Shown piece by piece: positions 1-9,543 of a stretch of 64,000 bases of DNA (position 1 is its first letter; each line of letters begins with the position of its first letter). The DNA is from Pedobacter sp. MC2016-05. GTDB taxonomy: Bacteria; Bacteroidota; Bacteroidia; Sphingobacteriales; Sphingobacteriaceae. The translations under genes were made by a program, and so were the position numbers. The notes beneath the pieces were generated by a model. It was given only the letters and a program-made list of their open reading frames with translations, had not been told where the DNA came from and did no database searches. Where the stretch lies: assembly GCF_026239735.1 (NCBI RefSeq), contig NZ_JAPIVT010000017.1, forward strand, positions 1-64,000. Reading direction: 5' to 3'.

Positions 1-996
1 CACTAGCGGAATTCCCCAAAGTAATTGGAATGAAATAAAAGGAGATGCTGATAACATGAAATACCTTAAGTCAGTTACAAAACTTGCTTTTGAGCCAGGT
101 ACTAAATATGACTACAACAATAATGACGTATTCCTACAGAGGAGAATAATCGAAAAAATCACTGGATTATCCTACGCACTATTTGTGACGGATAACTTGT
201 TTAAGCCAAGTGGTATAAAGAGCGCTATTTTTGATCCTAAAGAAACGGACACACTGATTGCCAGATCCTACAACGACGAAAAAATACAGGATAATCTCCA
301 ATGGGAGATTGACGGTTGGCCAGCATTAAATCCCCTAGATTTTTATAAATGGTCTGAATGCATTAGTTCTTTCCGCTTGATTACGCCCGCCTCCACTAAG
401 GAGATTGTAAGTCCTTTCTCTACCGACGATCAAACAGGACTGGGGCACGGAACTGTAGAAGGTAATATACTAACAACGCACAGACATGATGGAACAGCGA
501 AAAATTATCAGGCATTATTAATTAGTAACGCAAATTCATCCAGAACCATCATTTTAATGACCAACAATAAACAAGGCAATTTAGATGCTATTAGTAAGTC
601 TGTTATTTCAATTCTTGAAGGAAAGCCATATATACAAGTGAGAAGGTCCTTTGTCGATGATTTCGAGAAATCACTGGAAAATATGAACGGCGAGCAAACG
701 CTTGCTTTATATCGAAAAATTAAGGATGAACAGCCAGATCAATACAGTTTTGATGGTGAAAAAATACTCAACCAAGTAGGCTACTTCTTTTAAATAATAA
801 GAAATTCGCTGATGCGATTGCCGTATTCACTTTTAATACTAAATTGTTTCCCAATTCAGGAAATATGTTTGATAGCTTGGCAGAAGCTTATTACGTCCAA
901 GGTAACAAGAGTAAAGCTTTAGAAAATTATACTATCGCACTTAAATTAGATCCTAAGTTAGAATCAGCAAGGAAAATGATTCAAGAACTAAAATAA
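1..996 (+). pseudogene. Serine beta-lactamase-family hydrolase with C-terminal TPR-like tail, 5'-truncated by window and frameshifted
   Basis: The frame is open from base 2, so the ATG at 56 is internal. The window starts inside a segment beginning TSGIPQ, which matches the 'HTSGI' region following the catalytic SxxK of class C-type beta-lactamase/D-aminopeptidase family proteins. A YNN motif (Y-x-N type) and a late HDGTAKNY stretch fit the fold. The frame stops at 791-793. A second frame starting LLLNNKKFADAI continues to the stop at 994-996 and encodes a TPR-like repeat (SLAEAYYVQGNKSKALENY), the usual tail of such Bacteroidota proteins. Adding one base near the TTTT at 787-790 restores a single protein. 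The family is fairly sure; whether the frameshift is real or a sequencing error is open. Confidence 0.75.
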
Positions 997-1246
997 GAAA
1001 GCCTAAATGTCTGAGATTTGTGGTCAATTGATTAAACATCAATTAGAGGTTACTTTCGATATTCCCTGATTATTTAATAAGTTTCAGGAGGTAGGGCTTG
1101 AGAATATAAAAGTAAGCAGAGTTGCCTACTATTGTCCTAAAGTACTCCGCTTTTTTCCTATTTTATCATAAACTCATTTCATTAATCAAATTTAATTTTT
1201 AGTTTTTGATAATGAGTAAATGATAATATATAATAGCAAATTAAAG

Positions 1247-1261
1247 TTCGTTTTGTGCGAC
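1247..1261 (+). repeat. Weak copy of the 15-bp island motif
   Basis: TTCGTTTTGTGCGAC matches 13 of 15 bases of the island word TTCGTTTTTTGAGAC. It lies upstream of the DUF6705-like gene, so that gene has motif copies on both sides. The rest of the gene-free stretch 997-1395 shows nothing else I can name. Confidence 0.4.
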
Positions 1262-1395
1262 GAAATATTAATAAATGAAAAGTTTAATCTACATTAAAAC
1301 GACGATCTTAATTAAGGTGGACATACCAGACGGGACACCCCTTAGTATTTCGAGTAATAACACTGTTGTAGCAAACCCATGCAAATAGACACTAT

Positions 1396-1927
1396 ATGAA
1401 AACGATAAATTATATGATGTTAATGCTTTTGATTCTTCTATTCAAAATCACTAGGGCTCAAGACCATCCGCCAAAAGGTTCCAATATTGCCAATCTAAAA
1501 CTTCAAAAATTCGCAGGAAGCTGGATAAGCATAAATCAAAAGGATACAATCTGGTTAAAACTAAAAGTTGAAAACATTAAGTTTCCAGGCAGCCTCGAAT
1601 TAACTGGTGATGTAATTATCGGTTATATTAAATATTTAAAAGGCAAACAGCAAATATTTGATAATATGTCCAAATCGAATCTATTACATAGTAATGGTGC
1701 TTCATCAATTCTTGCTGGTCTGAATCAAAAGGGCGATACAATTACGGGAACTCTCAGAGATCAGTTAAAAAATAAGTCACTTGCCTTAACATTGGCATTG
1801 AGTAAAAGCGAAAAGCTTCTAAGTTTTTTTTTCAACTTACACTGAGGGATTATGGTTAGGAGGTAAATCTGGTCGAACGCTCCCCCCTAACTTAGTATTC
1901 AGGAAAATCAATATTATGAAAGAGTAG
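1396..1927 (+). pseudogene. DUF6705-like secreted protein, frameshifted in a T9 run
   Basis: The first frame (1396-1845) starts with a signal peptide ending near TRAQ and continues with KFAGSWISINQKDTIWLKL and IIGYIKYLKG, the pattern of small secreted Bacteroidota proteins of the DUF6705 type. The expected C-terminus is in the next frame after the T9 run at 1824-1832: TEGLWLGGKSGRTLPPNLVF, ending at 1925-1927. Removing one T joins the two. Function is unknown. The family call is from memory of its conserved ends. Its stop lies 20 bp before a copy of the island motif at 1948. Confidence 0.6.
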
Positions 1928-1929
1928 TT

Positions 1930-2205
1930 CTATGCATGGCTAATAGCTTCATTTTTTGAGACTTTTACTTCAATTTTTTTAAGCTCTTCCTCAATTTCTT
2001 TAATACTAGGCAGATTCGATTTTAAATCATCTGGCAATATTTCGGTCAATTCGAATTCGCTCACTACCATTGGCTTGTTAATGTCCCTTCAGGCAAATTC
2101 TGTTTCAAAGTTGTTTTTATCCCTATATAATAAAATTCCAACTGTAGATTCCCCTTAAAGCGGTAATCCGAATGCCTGATTAGAAGTTGATTTATGCTGC
2201 CTGTG
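1930..2205 (-). pseudogene. Decayed C-terminus of a DUF1016/YhcG-type PDDEXK nuclease
   Basis: Reading the minus strand gives TVGILLYRDKNNFETEFA, a TGA stop, then RDINKPMVVSEFELTEILPD and DDLKSNLPSIKEIEEELKKI. This is the conserved C-terminal end of DUF1016 nucleases (GILL..KDKN, then INKPI.VSE..L...LP..L...LP). The in-frame TGA and further shifts upstream mark it as dead. The last 12 codons (KVSKNEAISHA then TAG) run through the island motif at 1948-1962, so the original stop appears replaced by sequence beyond a junction. Between 2205 and 2649 I see only non-coherent fragments. Confidence 0.6.
1948..1962 (+). repeat. Copy of the 15-bp island motif
   Basis: TTCATTTTTTGAGAC, one mismatch to TTCGTTTTTTGAGAC. 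It sits exactly between the end of the DUF6705-like gene (1927) and the body of the DUF1016 remnant, within that remnant's apparent last codons. This placement suggests a junction between two unrelated segments. Confidence 0.7.
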
Positions 2206-2649
2206 GAAAATTTGCTAATATCCGCTATTCCCAGGATGGAAAGCGAACGGACCAGATCTGCGAAATGACAAATAAAATTGATGGCTCAATACGTTCTGGA
2301 ACAGTACCGAAAAATATCAAATGGAGAATAATATCCGCCCTCCATAGCATCAAAAGATAGGTGTAATGATACACCAGTTGAATTCTCTCACCCGGGCCAA
2401 ATCGCAATGAAATCAACCTCACTAATTTTCAAAGCTCTTTTCCGAAAATCGTTTCTGTATTGCGTTAGCTATACAGAAGTTTTATCTTACTCAAGACCAG
2501 AGCATCTGAGATGCGGTATTCTGTGGTGCTTAGATTTTTTCATCTAGCAGTCCCTCATATTGTTCGTTGCTTATCAAAAATGGGAGACCGATAAAATCTA
2601 TCAGTAACTCAGATTTGTGGAATTTTTCATATATTGACATCTATCAGTT

Positions 2650-3252
2650 ATGAAATTGTTGATTATCTTCTTCACCTCGGTCACTTTACTATTGGTTCAA
2701 TCCTCTGAGCTTGTGTTTCAAAAACCTGTCGATTTCACATACGTGACTTCGGATGACTCAGATTTTACAAAGATTGTTTCAGATGAGCAATTCGAATACT
2801 GGGAATGTGTTTATAATCCAACTATGTTTGAACCAATCAAAGCAAAACGAAACGTGGTTGCGACAAGTGGGAACCGGAAGTATGAAAAAATTGCGAGGCG
2901 GATTTCTAGCAGAACAGGCTTTTTTGTCTCTTGTGGTCCAGCATTCTGCTCATACTATATCGTGGCGGTTAAAAAGGACAAATCGGTATCCTTAATTAAT
3001 AATAAATCTGCTTTCAGGGGATTTATCGGAAATATTGATAATGTTGAGGAGGCTAAGCTGGGGTTAAGAAACAACGGATTTAACGTTACTTCAAGACCGC
3101 CCTATCAACCTTCGTATGCGCAGATTGACGATTATTATATGTTTAAATTATATGACTTTGGTTTACCAACCTGTTTGGGGTTGCCAATCGGACATAAACC
3201 TCAAATGATAAACGTCAAGGTAAATGCAGCAGGGGATTGCTTCAAACTATAA
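2650..3252 (+). CDS. Hypothetical exported protein, 200 aa
   Basis: The N-terminus (MKLLIIFFTSVTLLLVQSS) is a signal peptide or single membrane anchor. The mature part has cysteines in VSCGPAFCSYY and near the ends (WECVYN, PTCLGLP, GDCFKL), so disulfides in the periplasm or outside are possible. No catalytic motif was recognised and I cannot name the family. It stands alone, with the next motif copy 58 bp downstream of its stop. Confidence 0.6.
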   Translation: MKLLIIFFTSVTLLLVQSSELVFQKPVDFTYVTSDDSDFTKIVSDEQFEYWECVYNPTMFEPIKAKRNVVATSGNRKYEKIARRISSRTGFFVSCGPAFCSYYIVAVKKDKSVSLINNKSAFRGFIGNIDNVEEAKLGLRNNGFNVTSRPPYQPSYAQIDDYYMFKLYDFGLPTCLGLPIGHKPQMINVKVNAAGDCFKL

Positions 3253-3309
3253 ATGAGAGCTATTTTATCAGTCTCTTGAACATGCTTGAATTTGATTAAA
3301 GTTCTATTC

Positions 3310-3324
3310 TTGGTTTTTTGAGAC
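3310..3324 (+). repeat. Copy of the 15-bp island motif, in the loop of a small hairpin
   Basis: TTGGTTTTTTGAGAC, one mismatch. It is flanked by ATTCTTG (3307-3313) and CAAGAAT (3324-3330), which can pair and place most of the motif in the loop. It lies between the 2650 gene and the small minus-strand gene at 3439. Confidence 0.65.
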
Positions 3325-3438
3325 AAGAATCAACAGAAAAATTCTCTTTGAACAATTTACCTTTGACGTCACCTCGCTGCGCTCCTACATGAGGACTTCA
3401 TGGACACCTTGTAAGTTATACAGGACTTAATTTATATC

Positions 3439-3621
3439 CTATTCTGATCGTTCGATATAAGGATTATCACCTTCCGCAGGAATATCATTCTGGTGTTCAT
3501 GTAAGGATGTATCCAAAGAGTTAATAATTTGATCCTTAAACCCTTCTAATTCGGCGTTTGATGATAAGAAATTGGCCAATTTTTGCAAAGCTTCTCTGCT
3601 TCCAGCTATTTGTATGTTCAT
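3439..3621 (-). CDS. Small hypothetical protein, 60 aa (possibly immunity-type)
   Basis: The frame is open to 3681, but the ATG at 3621 gives the sensible start MNIQIAGSREALQKLANFLS. Beginning with a short beta strand and then a GSREALxKLA helix resembles immunity proteins of the Imm32 type, but the usual His/Asp-rich middle is not obvious, so this is only a suggestion. No toxin gene adjoins it. It is a lone gene between motif copies at 3310 and 4010. Confidence 0.4.
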   Translation of the reverse strand: MNIQIAGSREALQKLANFLSSNAELEGFKDQIINSLDTSLHEHQNDIPAEGDNPYIERSE

Positions 3622-4009
3622 AAATTTAAAGTGACAAATTTTACGCCAAACTAGGCGTATAATTCTAAATCTGTCATACATTATCTGATAATCAGTATCC
3701 GATAATCGATTTAGCTCATTGTATTTATTCTAATTAATATAAGATTGAAATTTACAGCAATTATTATTTTGGATCAATAAATAAGATCTACGATTGCTTA
3801 TGGGAAAAATATTCGTTTATTGACACAGTTTGCTGCTTGTCTGGGGTAATTTAAGTACTTCTTTCGTAAATCACGATCCAATAGGTCGGAATACTATTAG
3901 GGTTCGAACTAGCAAAATATTAGCTTTATGAGATGTTTTTTCTCTTTGCCGTAATTGGTTCAATTAAACTTACACCTGAAAGAAAGATATACACTAGGGG
4001 ATGAATACT

Positions 4010-4024
4010 TTCGTTTTTTGAGAC
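4010..4024 (+). repeat. Exact copy of the 15-bp island motif
   Basis: TTCGTTTTTTGAGAC, preceded by TAC so that TACTTTCG resembles the -7 box TAnnTTTG. It lies in a 600-bp gene-free stretch (3622-4222) that otherwise holds only the hairpin at 4178-4208. Confidence 0.75.
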
Positions 4025-4177
4025 GGTTTTGTACATATAAGAGGATCGTTGAGAGGATAACATCAACGTCTTAATGTCCATCAACATGGTCTGTCGAAGT
4101 ACCTTTAATATGTTGTTAATGGAATTATAAAGCAAAATTATCCGTTTAAGTGTTTTAAGTCTGACATTCTTTAAACT

Positions 4178-4208
4178 TACCCAAGCTACCGGTACACTAG
4201 CTTGGGTA
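4178..4208 (-). terminator. Intrinsic terminator-like hairpin after the OMP gene
   Basis: A perfect 11-bp inverted repeat, TACCCAAGCTA and TAGCTTGGGTA, with a 9-base loop. It lies 15 bp past the stop of the minus-strand gene at 4223 and is followed on that strand by AGTTTAAAG, a short T-rich tail. Confidence 0.6.
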
Positions 4209-4222
4209 GTTTAGTTTTAAGT

Positions 4223-4807
4223 CTATTTTCTCCTAAAAAGGCCAAAATTATATTTAAATCCAATAGCATAATAAGTATTACTATTTGCGTTGGTTCCCTT
4301 TGTGAAGAGTTCGATATTGTCACCTTTTTTCAGTGGTATTTGATATCCAAGACCATAAGCCTGGTAGAATCCATTTGAAGCATTGGTGCCATAATTGTAG
4401 CTGGATCCTGTACCCATGTATTGATGGTTTATTGTTGAATAAGCATCCTGATAGCCAAAATCGGCTGACAGGTAAAATTTACCAATGTAATATTTGGCTC
4501 CTGCGTAGAATGCATTTTGCAATAGTTTAGAATTTATAGCTTGCTTACCACCATTATTCCCGTCGTAAATGTCAGGATTATCTTTTTGCGTATAAGCAAT
4601 ATTCAACCCTGCAGTAAGCCCCCAATGTTTATTTAGCCTAAATTCATATCCAACCTCAGCTCCATAAACGGGGGCTTTGATTGTGGAGTTTAAACCAATA
4701 AAGGGAGCAACATAAACAGAATGTTTAACCAGTGAATCTTGAGCCAATGTTTTGGTTGCACCTAGTGCGCCAAATGCTGTAATTAAAAGTATAATCCTTA
4801 TTTTCAT
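4223..4807 (-). CDS. Outer-membrane beta-barrel protein (porin-like family), 194 aa
   Basis: A signal peptide (MKIRIILLITAFGALGATKTLAQ) precedes alternating-hydrophobicity segments such as GAEVGYEFRLNKHWGLTAGLN, AFYAGAKYYIGKFYLSADFGYQ and AIGFKYNFGLF. The protein ends near an aromatic residue, typical of small 8-stranded OmpW/OprF-like barrels of Bacteroidota. Its substrate is unknown. It is a single gene with its own downstream hairpin, divergent from the lipoprotein at 5188. Confidence 0.7.
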   Translation of the reverse strand: MKIRIILLITAFGALGATKTLAQDSLVKHSVYVAPFIGLNSTIKAPVYGAEVGYEFRLNKHWGLTAGLNIAYTQKDNPDIYDGNNGGKQAINSKLLQNAFYAGAKYYIGKFYLSADFGYQDAYSTINHQYMGTGSSYNYGTNASNGFYQAYGLGYQIPLKKGDNIELFTKGTNANSNTYYAIGFKYNFGLFRRK

Positions 4808-5187
4808 ATCCGAAACTACTAAGCACTTGTCTTACAAACGCAATAGTTAACCCTTTTTAACTTTATTTACACTAATTAACATCTTCAGAAGATGATTGGT
4901 AGTCGATTGAAACGAAGTTTCGACACTCAGAAAGAAATTCAAGTGATCAGATATTTTCGTTTTCATATAGGAATTATTCACAATCGTAAATTCGTCAGTC
5001 TATCAGAATTTACATACATTTTACCACGTCTAAAGACAAGTTTGGCTGTTCGTTCAATATCGAACATCTTATGTTCATTAATGGACAATTAGACTCTCAA
5101 TAAATAACAATTGTGTGGTTATTGCAAACTTTCAGAGCAGTTAAAACATTGGCATACTAAATGACCACTTTTTATAAATTTACATTT

Positions 5188-6207
5188 ATGAAGAATTATA
5201 TACTTGTCTTGTTTGTTGGTTTTACGTTTTTGTTTTCGTGTTCTTCACAAAGAGGGTCGGTCCATTCCAAACCATTGTCATTACAGGATAGCCTGAATAT
5301 GGTATCCAATAGTATTAGAGTTGAGGGCATAACAATACACAACTTGTTTAAAAGCCAAATTTTGGCTCATCGTGAGGTTGGCAAATTTGATAGCGCAATG
5401 ATTTTACAAAATGTTTACTTGCCTCACAAGCAGTTATGGGACAGTTGTTACGGGATAATCTTCGGACCCGATAATGCTTCCAAGTTTAATAATTCCACTG
5501 GGATGATAAAATGGAATAAAACGCTTTATCCAGAAAACAAATCTCTTTTTGACACGAAGGCTAAAGCGCTATTGGCAATGAATTTAGATTCCGTCCTCAA
5601 GGTAAATTTAACAAAGTTCAACAAAATGGTTGGCTACAAACCCACAGCGATTATTAGTATATTGTTTACACCATTTCAGGGCATCGGTTTTGGGGGATGT
5701 AGTGCAGAGCAATTTGCACTTGAGCTGAATTATGAGAATAATGATCTGGATTACACGATCAATAAAGGAATACCACATGAACTGAATCACCTGGCTTATG
5801 AACCAAATAGAATGAAAGACCCCAAACATGGAACTGCACTAGCACAAACAATTGACGAGGGCTTTGCCTGTTATTTTACCTGGACGTTTTTTGATGGAAC
5901 TATTCCGAAATATGAAGCGGTCGAGAACATGTCTGAAGGCGAATGGCAATGGTACATTTCACATGAAAGGGAGATATTCCAAAAGGTTAAGGTATGTTTT
6001 GATGAAACAGCTGATAATCCTTTATTAAATAATAATAAATTCAAATTATTCCCGGATGCTCCCAAGACTCTTTTTTATTGGCTCGGATTTAGAATAATTG
6101 AAGCTTATGTAAAAAATCATGGCAAAGATTCATGGAAAGAACTCTATAAATTAACAAGTGATGAGATCTATAAAGGTAGCGGATATGCAGACAATCTTCG
6201 CCAATAA
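5188..6207 (+). CDS. Lipoprotein with predicted Zn-dependent protease domain (DUF2268-like)
   Basis: The frame opens at 5161, but the ATG at 5188 gives a proper lipoprotein signal (MKNYILVLFVGFTFLFSC with the lipobox cysteine), so I chose it. The HELNH sequence (HExxH zinc site) followed about 25 residues later by DEGFACYF, offering a third Glu ligand, indicates a zinc metallopeptidase. The preceding GFGGCSAEQFALEL segment fits DUF2268-type predicted proteases. It should act in the periplasm or at the surface. The substrate is unknown. No operon partners. A degenerate motif-like TTCGTTTTCATATAG lies upstream at 4956. Confidence 0.6.
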   Translation: MKNYILVLFVGFTFLFSCSSQRGSVHSKPLSLQDSLNMVSNSIRVEGITIHNLFKSQILAHREVGKFDSAMILQNVYLPHKQLWDSCYGIIFGPDNASKFNNSTGMIKWNKTLYPENKSLFDTKAKALLAMNLDSVLKVNLTKFNKMVGYKPTAIISILFTPFQGIGFGGCSAEQFALELNYENNDLDYTINKGIPHELNHLAYEPNRMKDPKHGTALAQTIDEGFACYFTWTFFDGTIPKYEAVENMSEGEWQWYISHEREIFQKVKVCFDETADNPLLNNNKFKLFPDAPKTLFYWLGFRIIEAYVKNHGKDSWKELYKLTSDEIYKGSGYADNLRQ

Positions 6208-6411
6208 TAAGTTAATAATGATTTCTTAACTTAAACCTATAAATACGGAAAGCACAATCGGAATTAAATTACTCTTTTTGGACAGAGAGTTCTTTATCTA
6301 AGATAACATAAGCACTTTTTAGTTAAGCTAAAATCCCTGTTAACGTTCAAAGACGCTAACATTGACCTAAATTATTGTAAATTTCCGGTTAGTGTATTTA
6401 CTACAATTTTT

Positions 6412-6960
6412 TTACATTGAAACATATTTTATGTTAAAATCATCTGATAACTCTTGTAATATACTTTCAAATTCTGCTGTTAATTTGTGATCAGGGTCTA
6501 ATCCTATATTAAGTCTGATCTGCCTATTTTCAGCTAGATTCAAATAAAATGTTTTTTTAGGCCAGTTACGTGCAAAAATGAAGTCGGACTTCAAAATACT
6601 ACAACTTCTCATCAAAGTATCGGTTGAAATTTTGACTTCCGATAAAATACCAATCTTCCTGATAGTTCTTTCGCTTTTGCTTACTATAATTTTGTAAAGA
6701 CTTTTCAGGAACATCATAACAGATATTACAATAAATATTACCGAAAAAACTATTATCGGAAAGTTAAAAATGAAGTCGTTTAAATAGAAGAATATGCCTG
6801 AGAAAACTAAACAATTGAAAAATAATAATAAAGAAATTAACCTTAATTGAATGTTCGGATTGAAAACATATGTCACCTCGTTTCCCACCAATCTAATACT
6901 TGAATAAGTGCCAAAATTGCTTATAACTCTTCTGTGTGATATTTGATCTTCAGTTTGCAA
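6412..6960 (-). CDS. Hypothetical membrane protein, 182 aa
   Basis: Two strong transmembrane segments lie at roughly residues 38-60 (LRLISLLLFFNCLVFSGIFFYL) and 65-85 (NFPIIVFSVIFIVISVMMFL). A C-terminal soluble strand-rich part follows (KIGILSEVKISTDTL...KTFYLNLAENRQIRLNI). The layout is that of PH-like membrane-anchored proteins, but I see no diagnostic motif. Alone on its strand, no recognisable partner. Confidence 0.5.
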   Translation of the reverse strand: MQTEDQISHRRVISNFGTYSSIRLVGNEVTYVFNPNIQLRLISLLLFFNCLVFSGIFFYLNDFIFNFPIIVFSVIFIVISVMMFLKSLYKIIVSKSERTIRKIGILSEVKISTDTLMRSCSILKSDFIFARNWPKKTFYLNLAENRQIRLNIGLDPDHKLTAEFESILQELSDDFNIKYVSM

Positions 6961-7220
6961 TCTTAAATTAAAATGTTTTTGATTTGTAAAGATCCTATTT
7001 TCTTACTTTAGATTTATTTATTTAAGCAATTTTTCTTCTCCCAAAATCGTTACACGGACATTCATGTTCCAAGTCTGGATATCGGCAAATCTGGTTACCG
7101 CAAAAGCCTTTCTTCCTTAAGGTTTAGGATAGGCCCGTTTTTCGTAGTCATTCCTTTTTAATTGAGAAAGAAAATACTTTTTTTACTAACTGGCTTGTTG
7201 ATCCGAAGACAAATGGGTTG

Positions 7221-7877
7221 CTAGATTTTTCCACCCTTTTTGAGGCCTGCTATAATTATACTGGAATAGTTAGTGTCTCCTGCAATCGGCAGATCTATGG
7301 TACAGGTAGTCATATCCTTGCTCCATTTGACTACAGGTTGCCCGGTTTTGTTTAGCGTATTAATCGTGATGGCAATTTTATTGGCAGTTGGTCTCCATCC
7401 CAATGCTACCCCAACGCCTCTTTCAGGATTCAGGAATTCTCCTATGGTAGTCAAGGTTGTCATACCAAGTTCGTAGCTGTTATCTGTTAATTTAACGCCA
7501 TTTGCGTTTAAAGTAATATGCAATTTGCCAGAAATTTTTGCAATTTCTTTAGCACATGCCGCTTTTTGCTCAGCTGTTGTATTCACAGCTGTTTTTTCTG
7601 CTGTATTTAATATATCAGTACCATAAACTTTATCAAAGTACTTACCTAGATATGAACTTAAATAGGAAAAGGTTGAAATGTCATAAGAGCGCTTATCAGA
7701 CATAATCCGGGTAAACATTTCCGATGGACCATTGATTGTGACACTCTCCTGGATCACCTTGGCCCTCGCCCAATTGTATTTTTGTTCCAGTGTTTCGACG
7801 ATATCAGAAGTTTTCTGTGCCTTTGTATAAAAAGGAGTGGCTAAGCAAAAGATAGCGCAAAATAAAAATAGTCTCAT
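7221..7877 (-). CDS. Hypothetical secreted protein, 218 aa
   Basis: A clear signal peptide (MRLFLFCAIFCLATPFYTKAQ) precedes a soluble domain with no motif I recognise. The C-terminal half is strand-rich (KIAITINTLNKTGQPVVKWS, MTTCTIDLPIAG). It probably acts in the periplasm or outside the cell. The nearby minus-strand genes 6412 and 8050 are each separated by more than 150 bp, so an operon is not evident. Confidence 0.5.
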   Translation of the reverse strand: MRLFLFCAIFCLATPFYTKAQKTSDIVETLEQKYNWARAKVIQESVTINGPSEMFTRIMSDKRSYDISTFSYLSSYLGKYFDKVYGTDILNTAEKTAVNTTAEQKAACAKEIAKISGKLHITLNANGVKLTDNSYELGMTTLTTIGEFLNPERGVGVALGWRPTANKIAITINTLNKTGQPVVKWSKDMTTCTIDLPIAGDTNYSSIIIAGLKKGGKI

Positions 7878-8049
7878 TCTTTAATTTTTTTAGATGATGA
7901 TTTAATATATAGTATGGAACCTGAAAAAAAATCACGTAGACCTATATTCTTTGTGAGTTTCAATTTGGGTCGCCATTGATAACAGCTTATTTAACTAATC
8001 GTTTGCTGATATTTAACTTCTTTTGATTTTATTTACTGGTCTATGGTAG

Positions 8050-9081
8050 TTATTTGGTTTGTTTAATAAGGATGCTGTTAACTTCCGCTACAAAGCGTTC
8101 CACTTTTTTTGTGCCAAAGAAACTTGATAAAACTAATACATCTTCTTTCTGCCTGTCTGGTCTTAAAAAATATACCTGTACATCGGTTCCCGAATAAATC
8201 ATATTAGTTGATTTTCTAACCGTTTGGATTCCATTGAAATCATCAAATGAATAAGTTCTGTTCCCCAATCCTATAGGGTTTTTTCGCGTTAGCAACCTGG
8301 AACCCTTGTCAAAAGTGATTTCGGTAAAACCCGACAGGATAATCGCTGGTCCTCCAACCAGGGTAAAGAGCAGAAAGCAAACTCTCCCGATATTAAAGCC
8401 GCCGCCCAGCCATGCATAAGGCGTAAGTTCATGAATGCCTATCGCCAAAAGACAAACGCCAAGTAGAAGACTGCCGATTCTGTTTCTTTTAAGAATGTAT
8501 GCGCCACCATTTGGGATAAAAAACTTATACTCATCAATATACTGTGGGGCGAAATCTCCCGGGCTATCATGCGCCTCCAGATGACGGTGTAGTGGGGTGA
8601 TCACCTGATCGACAAATGCGATTGCATTGGGATCATCATTTTTTCCATAACTGGATGAAACCAATATTCCTTTTCCATATCGATCATTTTTTTTAAATAG
8701 CTTGTAGGTATATGACCCAGCCATGTTGGAAACAGGTGAAATACCGTATATTTTAGAAAATGGAAGGGAGGATATGGTCAGCAAGCCCATTAGTTTTTTT
8801 CGCATAACGCCCGCACTAATGTCAAACTCTACAGATATGCCCGCCCACAGGATGAATAAGGTAACTACCGTTATCAGGATAAGAAGTATTGGCAGCGAAG
8901 AAGTAAAAGAATTTCGCAGATAGTAAAGATAGACCAGGTATCCGCTCAGGAAAAAAATGGATAGTACGGCAGCAAGAATATACGATAGGCCGTATGGGTA
9001 AACTGTTATACGGTCCGGCTCAATCCGCCATCGGGTTTTTGATAAAGATTTCAATGACAAGGGCTTTAGATTTTTTAACAT
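8050..9081 (-). CDS. Hypothetical multi-pass membrane protein, 343 aa
   Basis: Four hydrophobic segments are visible: LSYILAAVLSIFFLSGYLVYL, LPILLILITVVTLFILWAGI, IGSLLLGVCLLAIGIHEL and VCFLLFTLVGGPAIILSGF. After each pair comes a strand-rich part with FDISAGVMRKKLMGL or ITFDKGSRLLTRKNPIGL, a duplicated PH-like pattern (membrane hairpin plus soluble sheet). Function unknown. The duplicated layout also recalls the single-unit protein at 6412, but the sequences are not obviously alike. Confidence 0.5.
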   Translation of the reverse strand: MLKNLKPLSLKSLSKTRWRIEPDRITVYPYGLSYILAAVLSIFFLSGYLVYLYYLRNSFTSSLPILLILITVVTLFILWAGISVEFDISAGVMRKKLMGLLTISSLPFSKIYGISPVSNMAGSYTYKLFKKNDRYGKGILVSSSYGKNDDPNAIAFVDQVITPLHRHLEAHDSPGDFAPQYIDEYKFFIPNGGAYILKRNRIGSLLLGVCLLAIGIHELTPYAWLGGGFNIGRVCFLLFTLVGGPAIILSGFTEITFDKGSRLLTRKNPIGLGNRTYSFDDFNGIQTVRKSTNMIYSGTDVQVYFLRPDRQKEDVLVLSSFFGTKKVERFVAEVNSILIKQTK

Positions 9082-9163
9082 CTAAACACTTTATGAGCGA
9101 TTTGGTTTTGCCGAACTTTATGGAAATTATTATCTAAAGCAAGAAGCAACCGGGGGAAATACA

Positions 9164-9178
9164 TTCGTTTTTTGAGAC
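9164..9178 (+). repeat. Exact copy of the 15-bp island motif, left arm of an imperfect hairpin
   Basis: TTCGTTTTTTGAGAC preceded by TACA (TACATTCG, -7-like). GTTTTTTGAGACTAA (9167-9181) can pair with the segment at 9201-9219, whose reverse complement is GTTTTTTTGACGAGACTAA (a CGA insertion and one extra T). This is the only copy with an evident opposite arm. The rest of the gap 9082-9543 is featureless. Confidence 0.7.
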
Positions 9179-9543
9179 TAATAACATTTAATGAAAGTAT
9201 TTAGTCTCGTCAAAAAAACCACCTTTTTCTGAAAATTTTCATACTCTCGTAAAGAGGTCTTTTATTCAACGTTCAACATCTTTGAGGTAGGATTAAGATT
9301 TCTGAAGTGAGTTTTAATGACGGGTATTTGGAATTAACTTCAGCAGAACCACGCTATGATTCATTTACTGGATATGATAGAAGATCTCTAATAAGAATTT
9401 AAATATTCAAATGAGCGCAAAAAGCCTTATGAACAAATTCAAAATCTAAATGGTATTTTGACTTAAACAAAAGGTATTTTGACTAAATCCATCTTTCAAT
9501 CATTTCTAACCTTTGTATCAAATAGAAATAGAAATGTAGTAAA

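Noticed and set aside
2225..2422. Minus-strand 65-codon frame upstream of the first DUF1016 remnant
   Set aside because: No coherent family. The region looks like decayed sequence with several short frames, none convincing.
3926..4135. Minus-strand 69-codon frame across the motif copy at 4010
   Set aside because: Runs through the repeated intergenic word, has no recognisable start context or family, and its composition looks like untranslated DNA.
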